A stretch of DNA of 9,450 nt from Planctomycetota bacterium. GTDB taxonomy: Bacteria > Planctomycetota > PLA2 > JAEUHO01. Under the pieces are notes generated by a model that was not told the origin of the DNA, made no database searches, and saw nothing but the letters and a program-made list of their open reading frames with translations. The stretch lies in assembly GCA_024639415.1 (NCBI GenBank), contig JAHEIK010000039.1, forward strand, positions 1 through 9,450, in the 5' to 3' direction. Made by a program: the position numbers and the translations under genes. This document shows positions 1 to 6,500 of this stretch, in pieces (position 1 is the first letter of the stretch; each line of letters starts with the position of its first letter).

Positions 1-513
1 GTCCTGCTGCATCTCCTGCAGGTCCTTGCTCATCTGCGACTCCTGCGAGGCGTCGAGCTTGAGCGTCTCGGCCACGAGCGCGAACGCGGAGTCCTTGCCG
101 AGCTTCGTCCGCTCCTGGCCACCGATCCGAGCGCGGAAGTCGACGTCGTTCCTGGCCATGTCGAGCACGACCTCACGCACGGCGTCGGTGAAGGCAGGCT
201 TGGACGCGAGGGCTCCGGCGTCCAGCGCCGCTCCCGGGGCCGCGGCAGGCGCCTCGGCCGCAGTACGCTCCATGGACGTCATGCGCTCGGTCAGGGCCGA
301 GGTGAGCCGCCGCAGTTCGGCCATCTCCCGGCGCCCGCTCGAGCCCTTCAGGGACGCGGCATTGCCGGGGATGATCGCGCCGGCTCCGCCTTCGAGCGGG
401 CTCTCGAGCGCGGCGAGGCGGTCCTTCAGCTTGGCGTTCTCGGTCCAGAGCAGGGCGCCCGCACCGATGGCGATGCAGAGCGCGAGCAGGGCGATGAGGG
501 TCGTGGGCTTCAT
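1..513 (-). CDS. Signal-anchored coiled-coil protein, C-terminus cut off by the window edge
   Basis: The 171 visible residues begin MKPTTLIALLALCIAIGAGA, a short basic N-terminus followed by a hydrophobic stretch to about residue 22 (signal peptide or membrane anchor). The hydrophobic stretch lacks a lipobox. Residues 24-40 and 62-84 look like short charged helices that could form coiled coils. An Ala/Pro/Gly-rich linker follows (about 86-105). Residues 108-171 are a helical, probably periplasmic segment ending in a LKLDASQESQMSKDLQEM stretch. That stretch faintly recalls the helix pairs of Spy/LTXXQ-like periplasmic proteins, but I do not assign the family. The ATG is supported by a GGAGGA ribosome site eight bases upstream (521-526 on the plus strand). 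It is probably the last gene of the elbB-mrp transcript or has its own promoter in the 146-bp gap. No stop codon is reached inside the window. Function is unknown. Confidence 0.75.
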   Translation of the reverse strand, partial: MKPTTLIALLALCIAIGAGALLWTENAKLKDRLAALESPLEGGAGAIIPGNAASLKGSSGRREMAELRRLTSALTERMTSMERTAAEAPAAAPGAALDAGALASKPAFTDAVREVVLDMARNDVDFRARIGGQERTKLGKDSAFALVAETLKLDASQESQMSKDLQEMQQD

Positions 514-532
514 CTGGGGGTCCTCCAGCAGT

Positions 533-556
533 CAGCCCCCCATACCGGGGTGGCTG
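533..556 (-). other. Stem-loop just upstream of the ribosome site of the anchored coiled-coil gene
   Basis: Plus-strand bases 533-541 pair with 547-556, giving five plus four base pairs with one bulged T at 551 and a five-base loop. In the minus-strand transcript the hairpin ends six bases before the GGAGGA ribosome site. It could hold that site open, act as an attenuator or be a chance GC hairpin. No run of T follows it, so it is not a classical terminator. Confidence 0.4.
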
Positions 557-583
557 CGGGAGGTTTCAGCCGCCGCGTCCGCA

Positions 584-642
584 GGGCGGCAATGTATGCC
601 GCCCCTACACGTGGCCTGTAGGGGCGGCATACATTGCCGCCC
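584..642. repeat. 59-bp nested palindrome: two inverted copies of a 26-bp palindromic unit
   Basis: Bases 584-609 are the exact reverse complement of 617-642 (26 of 26 positions), separated by a 7-base spacer. Each arm also contains its own inverted repeat, GGGCGGC / GCCGCCC around a 7-base AT-rich centre (584-604 and 622-642), followed or preceded by a CCTACA / TGTAGG edge. It is thus a head-to-head pair of small palindromic units, the layout of REP/BIME-like dispersed elements or a small non-autonomous mobile element. It lies 18 bp after the mrp stop codon, a typical location for such elements, and could protect or terminate the upstream mRNA. No transposase or target duplication is visible. 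That it is dispersed in the genome is inference. Confidence 0.8.
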
Positions 643-654
643 TCCTTCGGAGGG
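640..654. other. Short GC stem-loop downstream of mrp
   Basis: CCCTCC at 640-645 pairs with GGAGGG at 649-654 around a TTC loop, giving a six-base-pair stem. It starts five bases after the mrp stop codon in the transcript direction and overlaps the edge of the larger palindrome. It may act with the palindrome as a 3' end structure. No T-tract follows it. Confidence 0.4.
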
Positions 655-659
655 CCTCC

Positions 660-1514
660 CTACGACAGGCCCTCGATCTGGATCAGCGGGCCCGAGGGCG
701 CCGTCTCGCGCAGGATCTGCACCTGCTTGGCGAGCTGCGTGGCGAGCGCCCGGAAGGCCTCGCGCACGTTCTCGGGCGTGCGCTCGTCGACGAGCGCCGG
801 CTTGCCCTCGTCGCCACCGACCGCGACGGAGGCGTGGATCGGCACACCGCCGAGGAACGGGATCTTCTGCTCCGCCCCCCAGGCCTGCGCGCCGCCATGG
901 CCGAAGATCTCTTCGCGCTCCCCGCACTTCGCGCACTCGTACCAGCTCATGTTCTCGACGAGACCGACGACGGGCACGTTGAGCGTGCGGAACATCGACA
1001 CGGCCTTGTGCACGTCGAGCAGCGCCACGTCCTGCGGGGTCGAGACGACCACGGAACCCGTCAGCGGACACGACTGCGCCAGGCTGAGGGCGACGTCGCC
1101 CGTGCCCGGCGGCAGGTCGACGATGAGGTAGTCCAGCTCGCCCCACTGCACGTCGCCGAGGAACTGCCGCACGACGGAGTGCACGATCGGGCCGCGCACG
1201 ATCATGGGCTTCTCGGGGTCGAGCAGGAAGCCCATCGACATCAGCTTGAGGCCGTAGGCCTCGAGCGGATCGATGGAGTTCGGTCCGGTGCCCCGCGGCT
1301 GCTCGTTGACGGCGAGCATCGTCGGGATCGAGGGCCCGTAGACGTCCGCGTCCATGACACCGACCGTGTTGCCGGCCTCGCGCAGCGCCAGCGCGAGGTT
1401 CACGGCGACGGTGGACTTGCCCACGCCGCCCTTGCCTGCGCCGACGGCGATGATGTTCTTGACGCCGGGAACCGGGTTCGCGGCTGCCTGACCGGCCTGC
1501 GGGGTCTCCGCCAT
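660..1514 (-). CDS. mrp: Mrp/NBP35-type iron-sulfur cluster carrier ATPase, 284 aa
   Basis: This is a P-loop ATPase of the Mrp/ApbC/NBP35 branch, cytosolic proteins that bind and hand over 4Fe-4S clusters to apo-enzymes. Visible motifs are the deviant Walker A GKGGVGKST (residues 27-35, signature Lys28), the MDADVYGPSIP switch region (54-64), the DLPPGTGD motif (133-140), STPQDVALLDV (158-168), and ENMSWYECAKCGE with the bridging CxxC at Cys194/Cys197. The length fits the short form of the family. Many bacterial Mrp proteins carry an N-terminal MIP18 (DUF59) domain, but here only about 20 low-complexity residues precede the ATPase fold. The ATG is preceded by AGGAG seven bases upstream. It starts 30 bp after elbB ends, so the two are probably one operon. 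Identity is very secure; the particular client enzymes cannot be read from the sequence. Confidence 0.95.
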   Translation of the reverse strand: MAETPQAGQAAANPVPGVKNIIAVGAGKGGVGKSTVAVNLALALREAGNTVGVMDADVYGPSIPTMLAVNEQPRGTGPNSIDPLEAYGLKLMSMGFLLDPEKPMIVRGPIVHSVVRQFLGDVQWGELDYLIVDLPPGTGDVALSLAQSCPLTGSVVVSTPQDVALLDVHKAVSMFRTLNVPVVGLVENMSWYECAKCGEREEIFGHGGAQAWGAEQKIPFLGGVPIHASVAVGGDEGKPALVDERTPENVREAFRALATQLAKQVQILRETAPSGPLIQIEGLS

Positions 1515-1544
1515 GGTGCTGCTCCTGGATCGGGGGTGGATGGG

Positions 1545-2216
1545 CTACGCGACGCCTGCGGGGGAGGCCAACTCGAGGACCTCGGCGACACAGCGCTCGA
1601 TGCCTTCGGCGACGTGCTTGATGGTCGGCCCGAGCATGTACGCGGGCGTGGTGACGATGCGCTGCTCGCGATCGACGACGAAGTCCTCGACGGCGCAGTC
1701 CTGATGACCTGCGCCACAGGCTTCGATCGCCCCGGCCGTGCCGGCGTCGGTGCCGATCGTGAGCGTGGGCCCGCCGTCCTTGCCGAGCACCCTGGCGATC
1801 AGCGCGGGGGCGATGCAGATGGCGCCGATGGGCTTCTGTGCTGCGTGAACTGCGCGGACGAGGGCGGCGACATCCTCGTTGACGTCCGCGTCCGGGCCCT
1901 TCATGGCGAAGTCGCACAGGTTCATGGCCGCGCCGAAGCCGCCGGGCAGGATGAGGGCGTCGAGCGCGGAGGCGTCGGCCGTCTTGACGTCGGCGATCTC
2001 GCCGCGCGCGATGCGGGCGGACTCGACCAGCACGTTGCGGGACTCGTCGGCGTCCTCGCCCGTGAGGTGGTTGACGACCTTGGCCTGATCCACATCGGGA
2101 GCGAAGCAGAGGATCTCCGCCCCGGCGCGATCGAGCGCCAGCAGGGTGAGAACGCTCTCGTGGATCTCGGCTCCGTCCTTGAAGCCGCAGCCGCTGAGAA
2201 TGACACCGACCTTCAT
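1545..2216 (-). CDS. elbB: ElbB-type DJ-1/PfpI superfamily protein (glyoxalase III-like), 223 aa
   Basis: This protein matches ElbB (sigma cross-reacting protein 27A, often named isoprenoid biosynthesis glyoxalase). E. coli ElbB has been reported to have weak glyoxalase activity, and the family name reflects an older link to isoprenoid synthesis. Seen here are the N-terminal SGCGFKDGAEIHE motif (residues 8-20, with Glu17 in the family's acidic position), LILPGGFGAAMNLCDFA (88-104), and the nucleophile-elbow motif GAICIAPALIA with Cys134. The TPAYMLGP motif near residues 190-197 is also typical. Length is close to E. coli ElbB (217 aa). The ATG has a well placed GGAGGT upstream (2223-2228 on the plus strand). 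It is the first gene of a pair with mrp. Physiological substrate is uncertain; detoxification of reactive dicarbonyls beside an Fe-S carrier would fit a stress role, but that is inference. Confidence 0.93.
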   Translation of the reverse strand: MKVGVILSGCGFKDGAEIHESVLTLLALDRAGAEILCFAPDVDQAKVVNHLTGEDADESRNVLVESARIARGEIADVKTADASALDALILPGGFGAAMNLCDFAMKGPDADVNEDVAALVRAVHAAQKPIGAICIAPALIARVLGKDGGPTLTIGTDAGTAGAIEACGAGHQDCAVEDFVVDREQRIVTTPAYMLGPTIKHVAEGIERCVAEVLELASPAGVA

Positions 2217-2222
2217 GGGGTG

Positions 2223-2252
2223 ACCTCCGGGGATCAGGGACGGGAGAGGATA
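2223..2252 (-). promoter_or_regulatory. Ribosome site and weak -10-like element of elbB
   Basis: On the minus strand a TATCCT hexamer (plus-strand 2247-2252), preceded by G, lies about 18 bp before the GGAGGT ribosome site (2223-2228), which is seven bases from the elbB ATG. No -35 match is seen at the proper distance, so the promoter call is weak while the ribosome site is clear. Confidence 0.35.
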
Positions 2253-2275
2253 CCGATCTGGTCCGGGATGGGGGT

Positions 2276-2298
2276 GGGATGGCGGGGCCCGCCATCCC
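2276..2298. repeat. 23-bp palindrome upstream of elbB
   Basis: GGGATGGCGGG (2276-2286) and its exact reverse complement CCCGCCATCCC (2288-2298) flank a single G. It is 60 bp upstream of the elbB start and about 205 bp downstream of the cupin stop, so it lies between the two minus-strand genes. It could be an operator, a transcript-end hairpin or another dispersed palindromic unit. No T-tract accompanies it. It does not share sequence with the palindrome at 584-642 beyond general GC content. Confidence 0.6.
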
Positions 2299-2299
2299 C

Positions 2300-2453
2300 G
2301 TGAACGTGAACGTCTGCGTGCCCGTGACCGACGTTCCCGGGACTCGTGGCCCGTTCACGGGCTTCTCGGGGCGGAATCGGGTGCGGGAGGCGGGGAGTCC
2401 GGACGAGGGAGACGGGCAGCGGGCACGCGGATGACGGTGACGGGCACGTTCAC
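2300..2453. repeat. Two inverted blocks of a degenerate GTSNNC hexamer repeat
   Basis: Plus-strand 2300-2329 is five contiguous hexamers: GTGAAC, GTGAAC, GTCTGC, GTGCCC, GTGACC. On the minus strand, 2453-2430 is four contiguous hexamers of the same form: GTGAAC, GTGCCC, GTCACC, GTCATC. All nine fit GT(G/C)NNC. The blocks face each other across 100 bp. A GCCCG/CGGGC hairpin with a TTCA loop lies between them at 2349-2362. The gap between cupin and elbB (2217-2504) otherwise contains no gene, and nothing in it has a start, a ribosome site and a protein-like translation. Function unknown; a decayed repetitive tract is possible. Confidence 0.5.
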
Positions 2454-2504
2454 CGGCGAGTCCGGCCCGTACCCGCCAGAGTCAGGCCGCGCCGAACCCC
2501 GCCG

Positions 2505-2846
2505 CTAGCCGGGCTTGCCCAGCTTCGGATGCGGCGCCATGAAGACCAGCACCCTCAGGTCGCCCTCGGCCGCCGGGTTCTCGATCCCGTGGTCCTCGCC
2601 CGCCGGGCACCACACGATCGCTCCCGGCGCAGCCTCGAACACCTCGGCCCCGCTCGTTACGCGCGCCGCGCCCTCCAGCACGAAGTAGCACTTGTCTTCG
2701 CCGGCGTGGCTGTGGACGGACTGCGCCTGGCCGGGCCGCAGCACGTAGACGTCGGCGAAGCAGCGCGGCGTCTCGAAGAGGTTGTGCTTGGCGAGTTTGT
2801 CGTCACGGCCCTCCGTGATCGTCGTCGTGTCCCGCATCCGGTTCAT
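2505..2846 (-). CDS. Small single-domain cupin protein, 113 aa
   Basis: A single conserved beta-barrel (cupin_2-like) domain fills nearly the whole protein. Cupin motif 1 is seen at residues 39-59, with His45 and His47 as the HxH pair. Motif 2, GAIVWCPAGEDHGIEN (75-90), matches G(X)5PXG(X)2H(X)3N exactly, with His86 as the third histidine ligand. In motif 1 the position of the usual metal-binding Glu is Lys52, although Glu50 and Asp51 are adjacent, so metal binding may be altered. An upstream in-frame extension to 3023 would overlap the divergent gene. I chose the ATG at 2844-2846 because GGAGG lies nine bases upstream and the cupin homology begins soon after. The gene is divergent from the nucleotidyltransferase with a 52-bp gap. 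Substrate cannot be told; such proteins may bind sugars, small acids or metals, or act as isomerases or oxygenases. Confidence 0.88.
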   Translation of the reverse strand: MNRMRDTTTITEGRDDKLAKHNLFETPRCFADVYVLRPGQAQSVHSHAGEDKCYFVLEGAARVTSGAEVFEAAPGAIVWCPAGEDHGIENPAAEGDLRVLVFMAPHPKLGKPG

Positions 2847-2864
2847 GGGATCGCTCCTCCGTGC

Positions 2865-2892
2865 TTCTGGCACGTGCGGCCTGTCGTACACT
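2865..2892 (+). promoter_or_regulatory. Candidate leaderless promoter of the nucleotidyltransferase
   Basis: TACACT at 2887-2892 is a -10-like hexamer ending six bases before the ATG at 2899, so the expected transcription start falls on or next to the A of the start codon. A poor -35 candidate, TTCTGG (2865-2870), is 16 bp upstream. No Shine-Dalgarno sequence fits between the -10 element and the ATG. Confidence 0.45.
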
Positions 2893-2898
2893 GCACCC

Positions 2899-3561
2899 AT
2901 GTCCACCCTTAAGTCCGATCCGGTCGCGATCGTCCTGGCGGCCGGCGACAGCCGGCGCATGGGACAGGACAAGCTGCTCACGATGCTGGGCAAGAAGCGC
3001 GTCATCGAGCACACGCTGCGCACCTACCGCAAGGCCCAGCGCGTCCAGGACATCATCCTGGTCATTCCCCCGGGGGCCGAGAGCACCTACGAGCCCCTGC
3101 GCTCCCCCACCCTGCACCTGGTCGAGAATCCCGATCCCACGCGGGGCATGATCTCGTCCATCCGCGTCGGCCTCGACTGCGGCTGGGCGCAGGAGCGGAA
3201 CTTCCTGCTCACCCCAGGCGACGTGCCCTTCGTATCGTCCGAGATCGTCGATCAGATCGTCACGGAGTTCGTCACGCGCCGCTGCAAGGTGGTGCTACCG
3301 ACCTACAAGGGCCTCGGCGGCCACCCGGGCCTGTTCTCGTCCGATCTCCGGGAGGACTTCTTCCTCCGCGGCGACACGAACGGCACCCGGGAGATCCTCT
3401 TCCGCCACCAGCGCGAGACCGTGCGCCTCCACGTCCACGAGCCCGATGTCTGCTTCGACATCGATACCGCCGAGCACCTGGCCATGGCGTCGGATCCCGG
3501 AGCCCGCTGGGCACGGGTGATGGACATGGTCGAGGAGAAGCGGAAGCCGAAGCTGCGCTAA
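2899..3561 (+). CDS. MobA/MocA-like nucleotidyltransferase, 220 aa
   Basis: This is an NTP_transf_3-type enzyme with a Rossmann-like GT-A fold. It shows VLAAGDSRRMGQDKLL (residues 12-27), the nucleotide-binding LAAGxSxRMGxxK signature with Lys25. It also shows TPGDVPFV with the metal-binding Asp108, GGHPGLF (140-146) and CFDIDTAEHL (185-194). This set is typical of molybdenum-cofactor cytidylyl- or guanylyltransferases (MocA/MobA) and related uncharacterised enzymes, and the GGHPGLF motif favours the MocA-like side. No molybdoenzyme or cofactor gene is next to it, so the substrate is open; a sugar- or alditol-phosphate nucleotidyltransferase is an alternative. The start is set where the family motif begins; a longer in-frame extension to 2782 would run through the cupin gene. 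There is no ribosome site, but a -10-like TACACT six bases upstream points to a leaderless mRNA. The next gene starts 31 bp after the stop. Confidence 0.9.
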   Translation: MSTLKSDPVAIVLAAGDSRRMGQDKLLTMLGKKRVIEHTLRTYRKAQRVQDIILVIPPGAESTYEPLRSPTLHLVENPDPTRGMISSIRVGLDCGWAQERNFLLTPGDVPFVSSEIVDQIVTEFVTRRCKVVLPTYKGLGGHPGLFSSDLREDFFLRGDTNGTREILFRHQRETVRLHVHEPDVCFDIDTAEHLAMASDPGARWARVMDMVEEKRKPKLR

Positions 3562-3575
3562 CCGTTGACCCTGCG

Positions 3576-3584
3576 TGCTACGGT
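3576..3584 (+). promoter_or_regulatory. Candidate extended -10 element before the fused synthase-like gene
   Basis: TGCTACGGT has the TGn extension followed by a TACGGT hexamer (3579-3584) ending eight bases before the ATG at 3593. A TTGACC at 3565-3570 is only eight bases from the hexamer, too close to be its -35 partner. No ribosome site is seen, so translation is either leaderless or coupled to the gene ending at 3561. Confidence 0.35.
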
Positions 3585-3592
3585 CACGCGCC

Positions 3593-6500
3593 ATGGGTCC
3601 GGCTCCCCTCGTGCTCCTCGCCGCCGCCTTGACCGGCGTAGCGACCCTCGCCGCGGAGATGCTGTGGATTCGGGGTCTCGGACGGGGCATCGGGACCACC
3701 TACGAGGCCCTCGCCCTGGTGGCGGGCCTCTTCCTCGCCGGCCTGGGCCTGGGCGCCCTGCTCGGAGCCCGGCTGGCCCCCCGCACCTCGCGGCCCGCCC
3801 GCCACGGCACCTGGTTGCTGGCCGGGGCGGGCACGTGGATCGCCCTCTCGCCCCTGTACGTGGCGGCCCTCCCTGACCTGCGGGCCCTCCTGTTCTCAGG
3901 TGAGAGCGGAGGCCTGCTGCCGGCCCTCACGCTCGAGCTGCCCCTCGTGCTGCCCGCCGCGCTCTGCCTGGGCGCGGTGTTTCCGTACCTGGTGCGCGCC
4001 CGGGTCGAGGACGTCGCGCACGCCGGCAGCCGCACAGGCTGGATCTACGCCGCGAACACCGCCGGCGCGCTGGTCGGCGTGGTCGGCCTGCTGCCCGTCC
4101 TCGCCTCGGTGGGCGAGACCATGGCGCTGCGGCTGTGTGGAGCGGTCGCCTTGCTCGCGGCCTTCCTGCTGCTGCTCGCGGACCGTCCCCTGCCGCACGG
4201 GGACGGTCCCCCCAAGCCGGCGACGCCCGGTCAGGCACTCGGCGCAAGCGGACTGCGTTGGGCATTGTTCACGTCAGGTGGCGCAGCCTTGCTGGCGCAG
4301 ATGGCGTGGTTCCGCATGCTGGAGCCGCTCGCCGGAGAACACCTGCAGGGCATCGCGCTGCTCCTGGCGCCCCTGCTGCTCGCACTCGCGGTAGGTGCCG
4401 CCGTGGCCGGACCGATCGCCGATCGCATGCGCCGCCCCTCCTACCTGATGCCCCTGCTGCTGGCCGGTGCGGGAGCGCTGACGCTCCTCTCGCTGCCGAC
4501 CGCCGGCAACGCGCCGCTCAGCATCACCACGGGCGCGGCCGATGGCAGTCGCGTGGCCGCGCTGGCCTGGGCGTTCCTGATGACCGTCGCACCCGCGACG
4601 CTCGCCTTCGGCGCGCTGCTCCCCGCGGCCGTGCGACTCCGCGCGCTCTGGACGGGCAGCACGTCCGGACCCGCGGGACGTCTGTACGCGTGGAACGCGC
4701 TCGGTGCCCTCAGTGGCAGCCTCGTGGCCGGCTACCTGCTCCTGCCGCGCGTGGGCGCGGAGCGGACCCTCTTCATCGCCGCCGTGCTCGTCGTCGCGAC
4801 TGCCGTGATCCTGCGCTGGCGCGTGCCGGGGCCCCGCCGCCATCTGGCGGCGCTCGCGCACGCACTGCCCTTGCTCGTCCTGCTGTGGCCCGGCCTGCTG
4901 CAGGGTTGGCTCGCGAGCGGTCCCACGCCGGTCGAGGTCATCACGGCACGCAAGCCGCTGCCGGCGGGCTTGACGATCCGCAGCAGCGCGGACTTCGAGC
5001 TGTACGCCCGCTGGTTCACGGGCCGGCGCGCGCAGCGTCCCGGCGACGCGAGTGGGACCGCCCTGCCCGTCTTCGAAGGGCGCGGCGGACGCATCGCGCT
5101 CATCGAGGAAGCGGACGGTCCGATCGGGATGCGGCGTGGAGCGCTGCGGGAGAGCCTGTTCAACCCGGACCGCCCGAACGCACCTGCCCTGACCGAGCAT
5201 GCCCTGGGCCTCCTCCCCACCCTGCTGCACGGCGCACCCGAGCAAGCGCTGGTCATTGGACACGGGGCAGGCTGGACGGCCGAGGCCGTGCTTGCTGCGG
5301 GCGCGCGGACGGTAACGGTGGCCGAGATCGACAGCAGCGTGCTGGATGCGGCACGCGCAGCGCGCGGTCTGGAGCAACTCCCGGTCGAGCGCCTCTCCCA
5401 CGCCCGCGTCGTGTCGGCCGATGGGCGCACCATGCTGCGCGCGGGGCTCCCCGGCAAGGGCTATGACGTCATCGCCTCGCAGCCCAGCCATCCCTGGCAT
5501 CCGGCGAGTGGGCACTTGTTCACCGTGGAGGCCTTCCGCGAAGCGCGCAGCGCCCTGAGCGACGACGGCGTCCATGCCCAGTGGCTCAACCTGTTCGACA
5601 TGACGCCGGAGCTTCTCTTCAGCGCACTGGCCTCCTACCGCGCAGCCTTCGAGCACGTCTGGATCTTTCGCTTCCCCGGCGAGATCGTGCTGCTCGGCTT
5701 CCGGCAGGAGCCCGCGCTGCGCGCGGCCCGCTGGGAGGCGTTCTTCGCGGAGACGAACCCGCGGGCGGAGGGTGCGCGGGCTGCAGGCTTCGAGCGTCCC
5801 GGCCACTTGCTGAAGCACTTCGCGCTCGACACCGCCACGCTTGATCGCATGCTCCCGCGCGGGGTCGACCTACTTCAAGACGATGTCCCGCGCCTCGCCC
5901 TGGAGTTGGCGGCTCGGCGGCTGCGTGGTGCCGCGCCGGTGGACGTCGACGAGCCCCTGCGCGCGGCCTTCCCCCCCGACCTCGCCACCCACCTGCCCCA
6001 CAGCACGACACGGGAGCGCTGGATCACGGACGCCGTGCTCGGCTGGCTGGACCAAGGCGCGCGGGACGAGGCGAACCGTTGGGCGCGCAAGCTGCGCTGG
6101 GGCTTCACGCCCGAGGGACGCAGCGCACAAGCGCGAGCCGCCCTCGCCGCAGGAGAGGGCGCGCGCGCGGAGGTGCTGATGAGCGCGGCACTGCGAGCGA
6201 CGCCGGAGCGCGGCGACGTGGCCGAGCTATGGATCCGCGCTGCAACGGCCCTCGTCGGCCAAGGCCCCGAGGCTGCGCGTGAAGCTCGCCTCGAGCAGGC
6301 CAAGGCGCTCGCGGCGCGTATGCCCGACAACGGCCCCGTGCTCGCGGCCCTCGCCCGCATGCTGCGCTTCATGGGACGGATCGAGGAGTCCCTCACCACC
6401 TTCGAGCGTGCGGTTGGGGCAAGCAACCCCGAGCCACCCGACCGCAGCCGGATCCAGTTCGCCCGGATCCTCTTGTCGCAGGCGTACTCGAAGAAGGACG

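Noticed and set aside
584..642. Intrinsic terminator for mrp
   Set aside because: The stem is strong but there is no T-tract on either strand, and the nested duplicate design fits a repeat element better.
26..982. 318-residue plus-strand open frame at the left edge
   Set aside because: Ser/Arg/Ala-rich, crosses the palindrome at 584-642 and the 3' part of mrp, while the minus strand has a start with a good ribosome site and a signal-anchor sequence.
834..2303. 489-residue plus-strand open frame antisense to mrp and elbB
   Set aside because: Composition is Asp/Arg/Gly/Val/His-rich without family motifs, as expected for the complement of GC-rich coding DNA. No ribosome site supports it.
532..2358. 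608-residue minus-strand open frame across mrp and elbB
   Set aside because: It is rich in Arg, Pro, Gly and Ala and runs in a different frame through two well-identified genes; it is an artefact of high GC content.
2346..2912. 188-residue plus-strand open frame across the cupin-elbB gap and the cupin gene
   Set aside because: It overlaps the cupin gene antisense and begins within a hexamer-repeat region; translation is Arg/Pro/His-rich and not protein-like.
3565..3584. TTGACC plus TACGGT as a full -35/-10 promoter
   Set aside because: The spacing is 8 bp instead of 16-18, so only the extended -10 reading was kept.
4274..5818. 514-residue minus-strand open frame inside the fused synthase-like gene
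   Set aside because: Gln/Arg/Gly-rich translation with no motif; antisense shadow of a clearly homologous gene.
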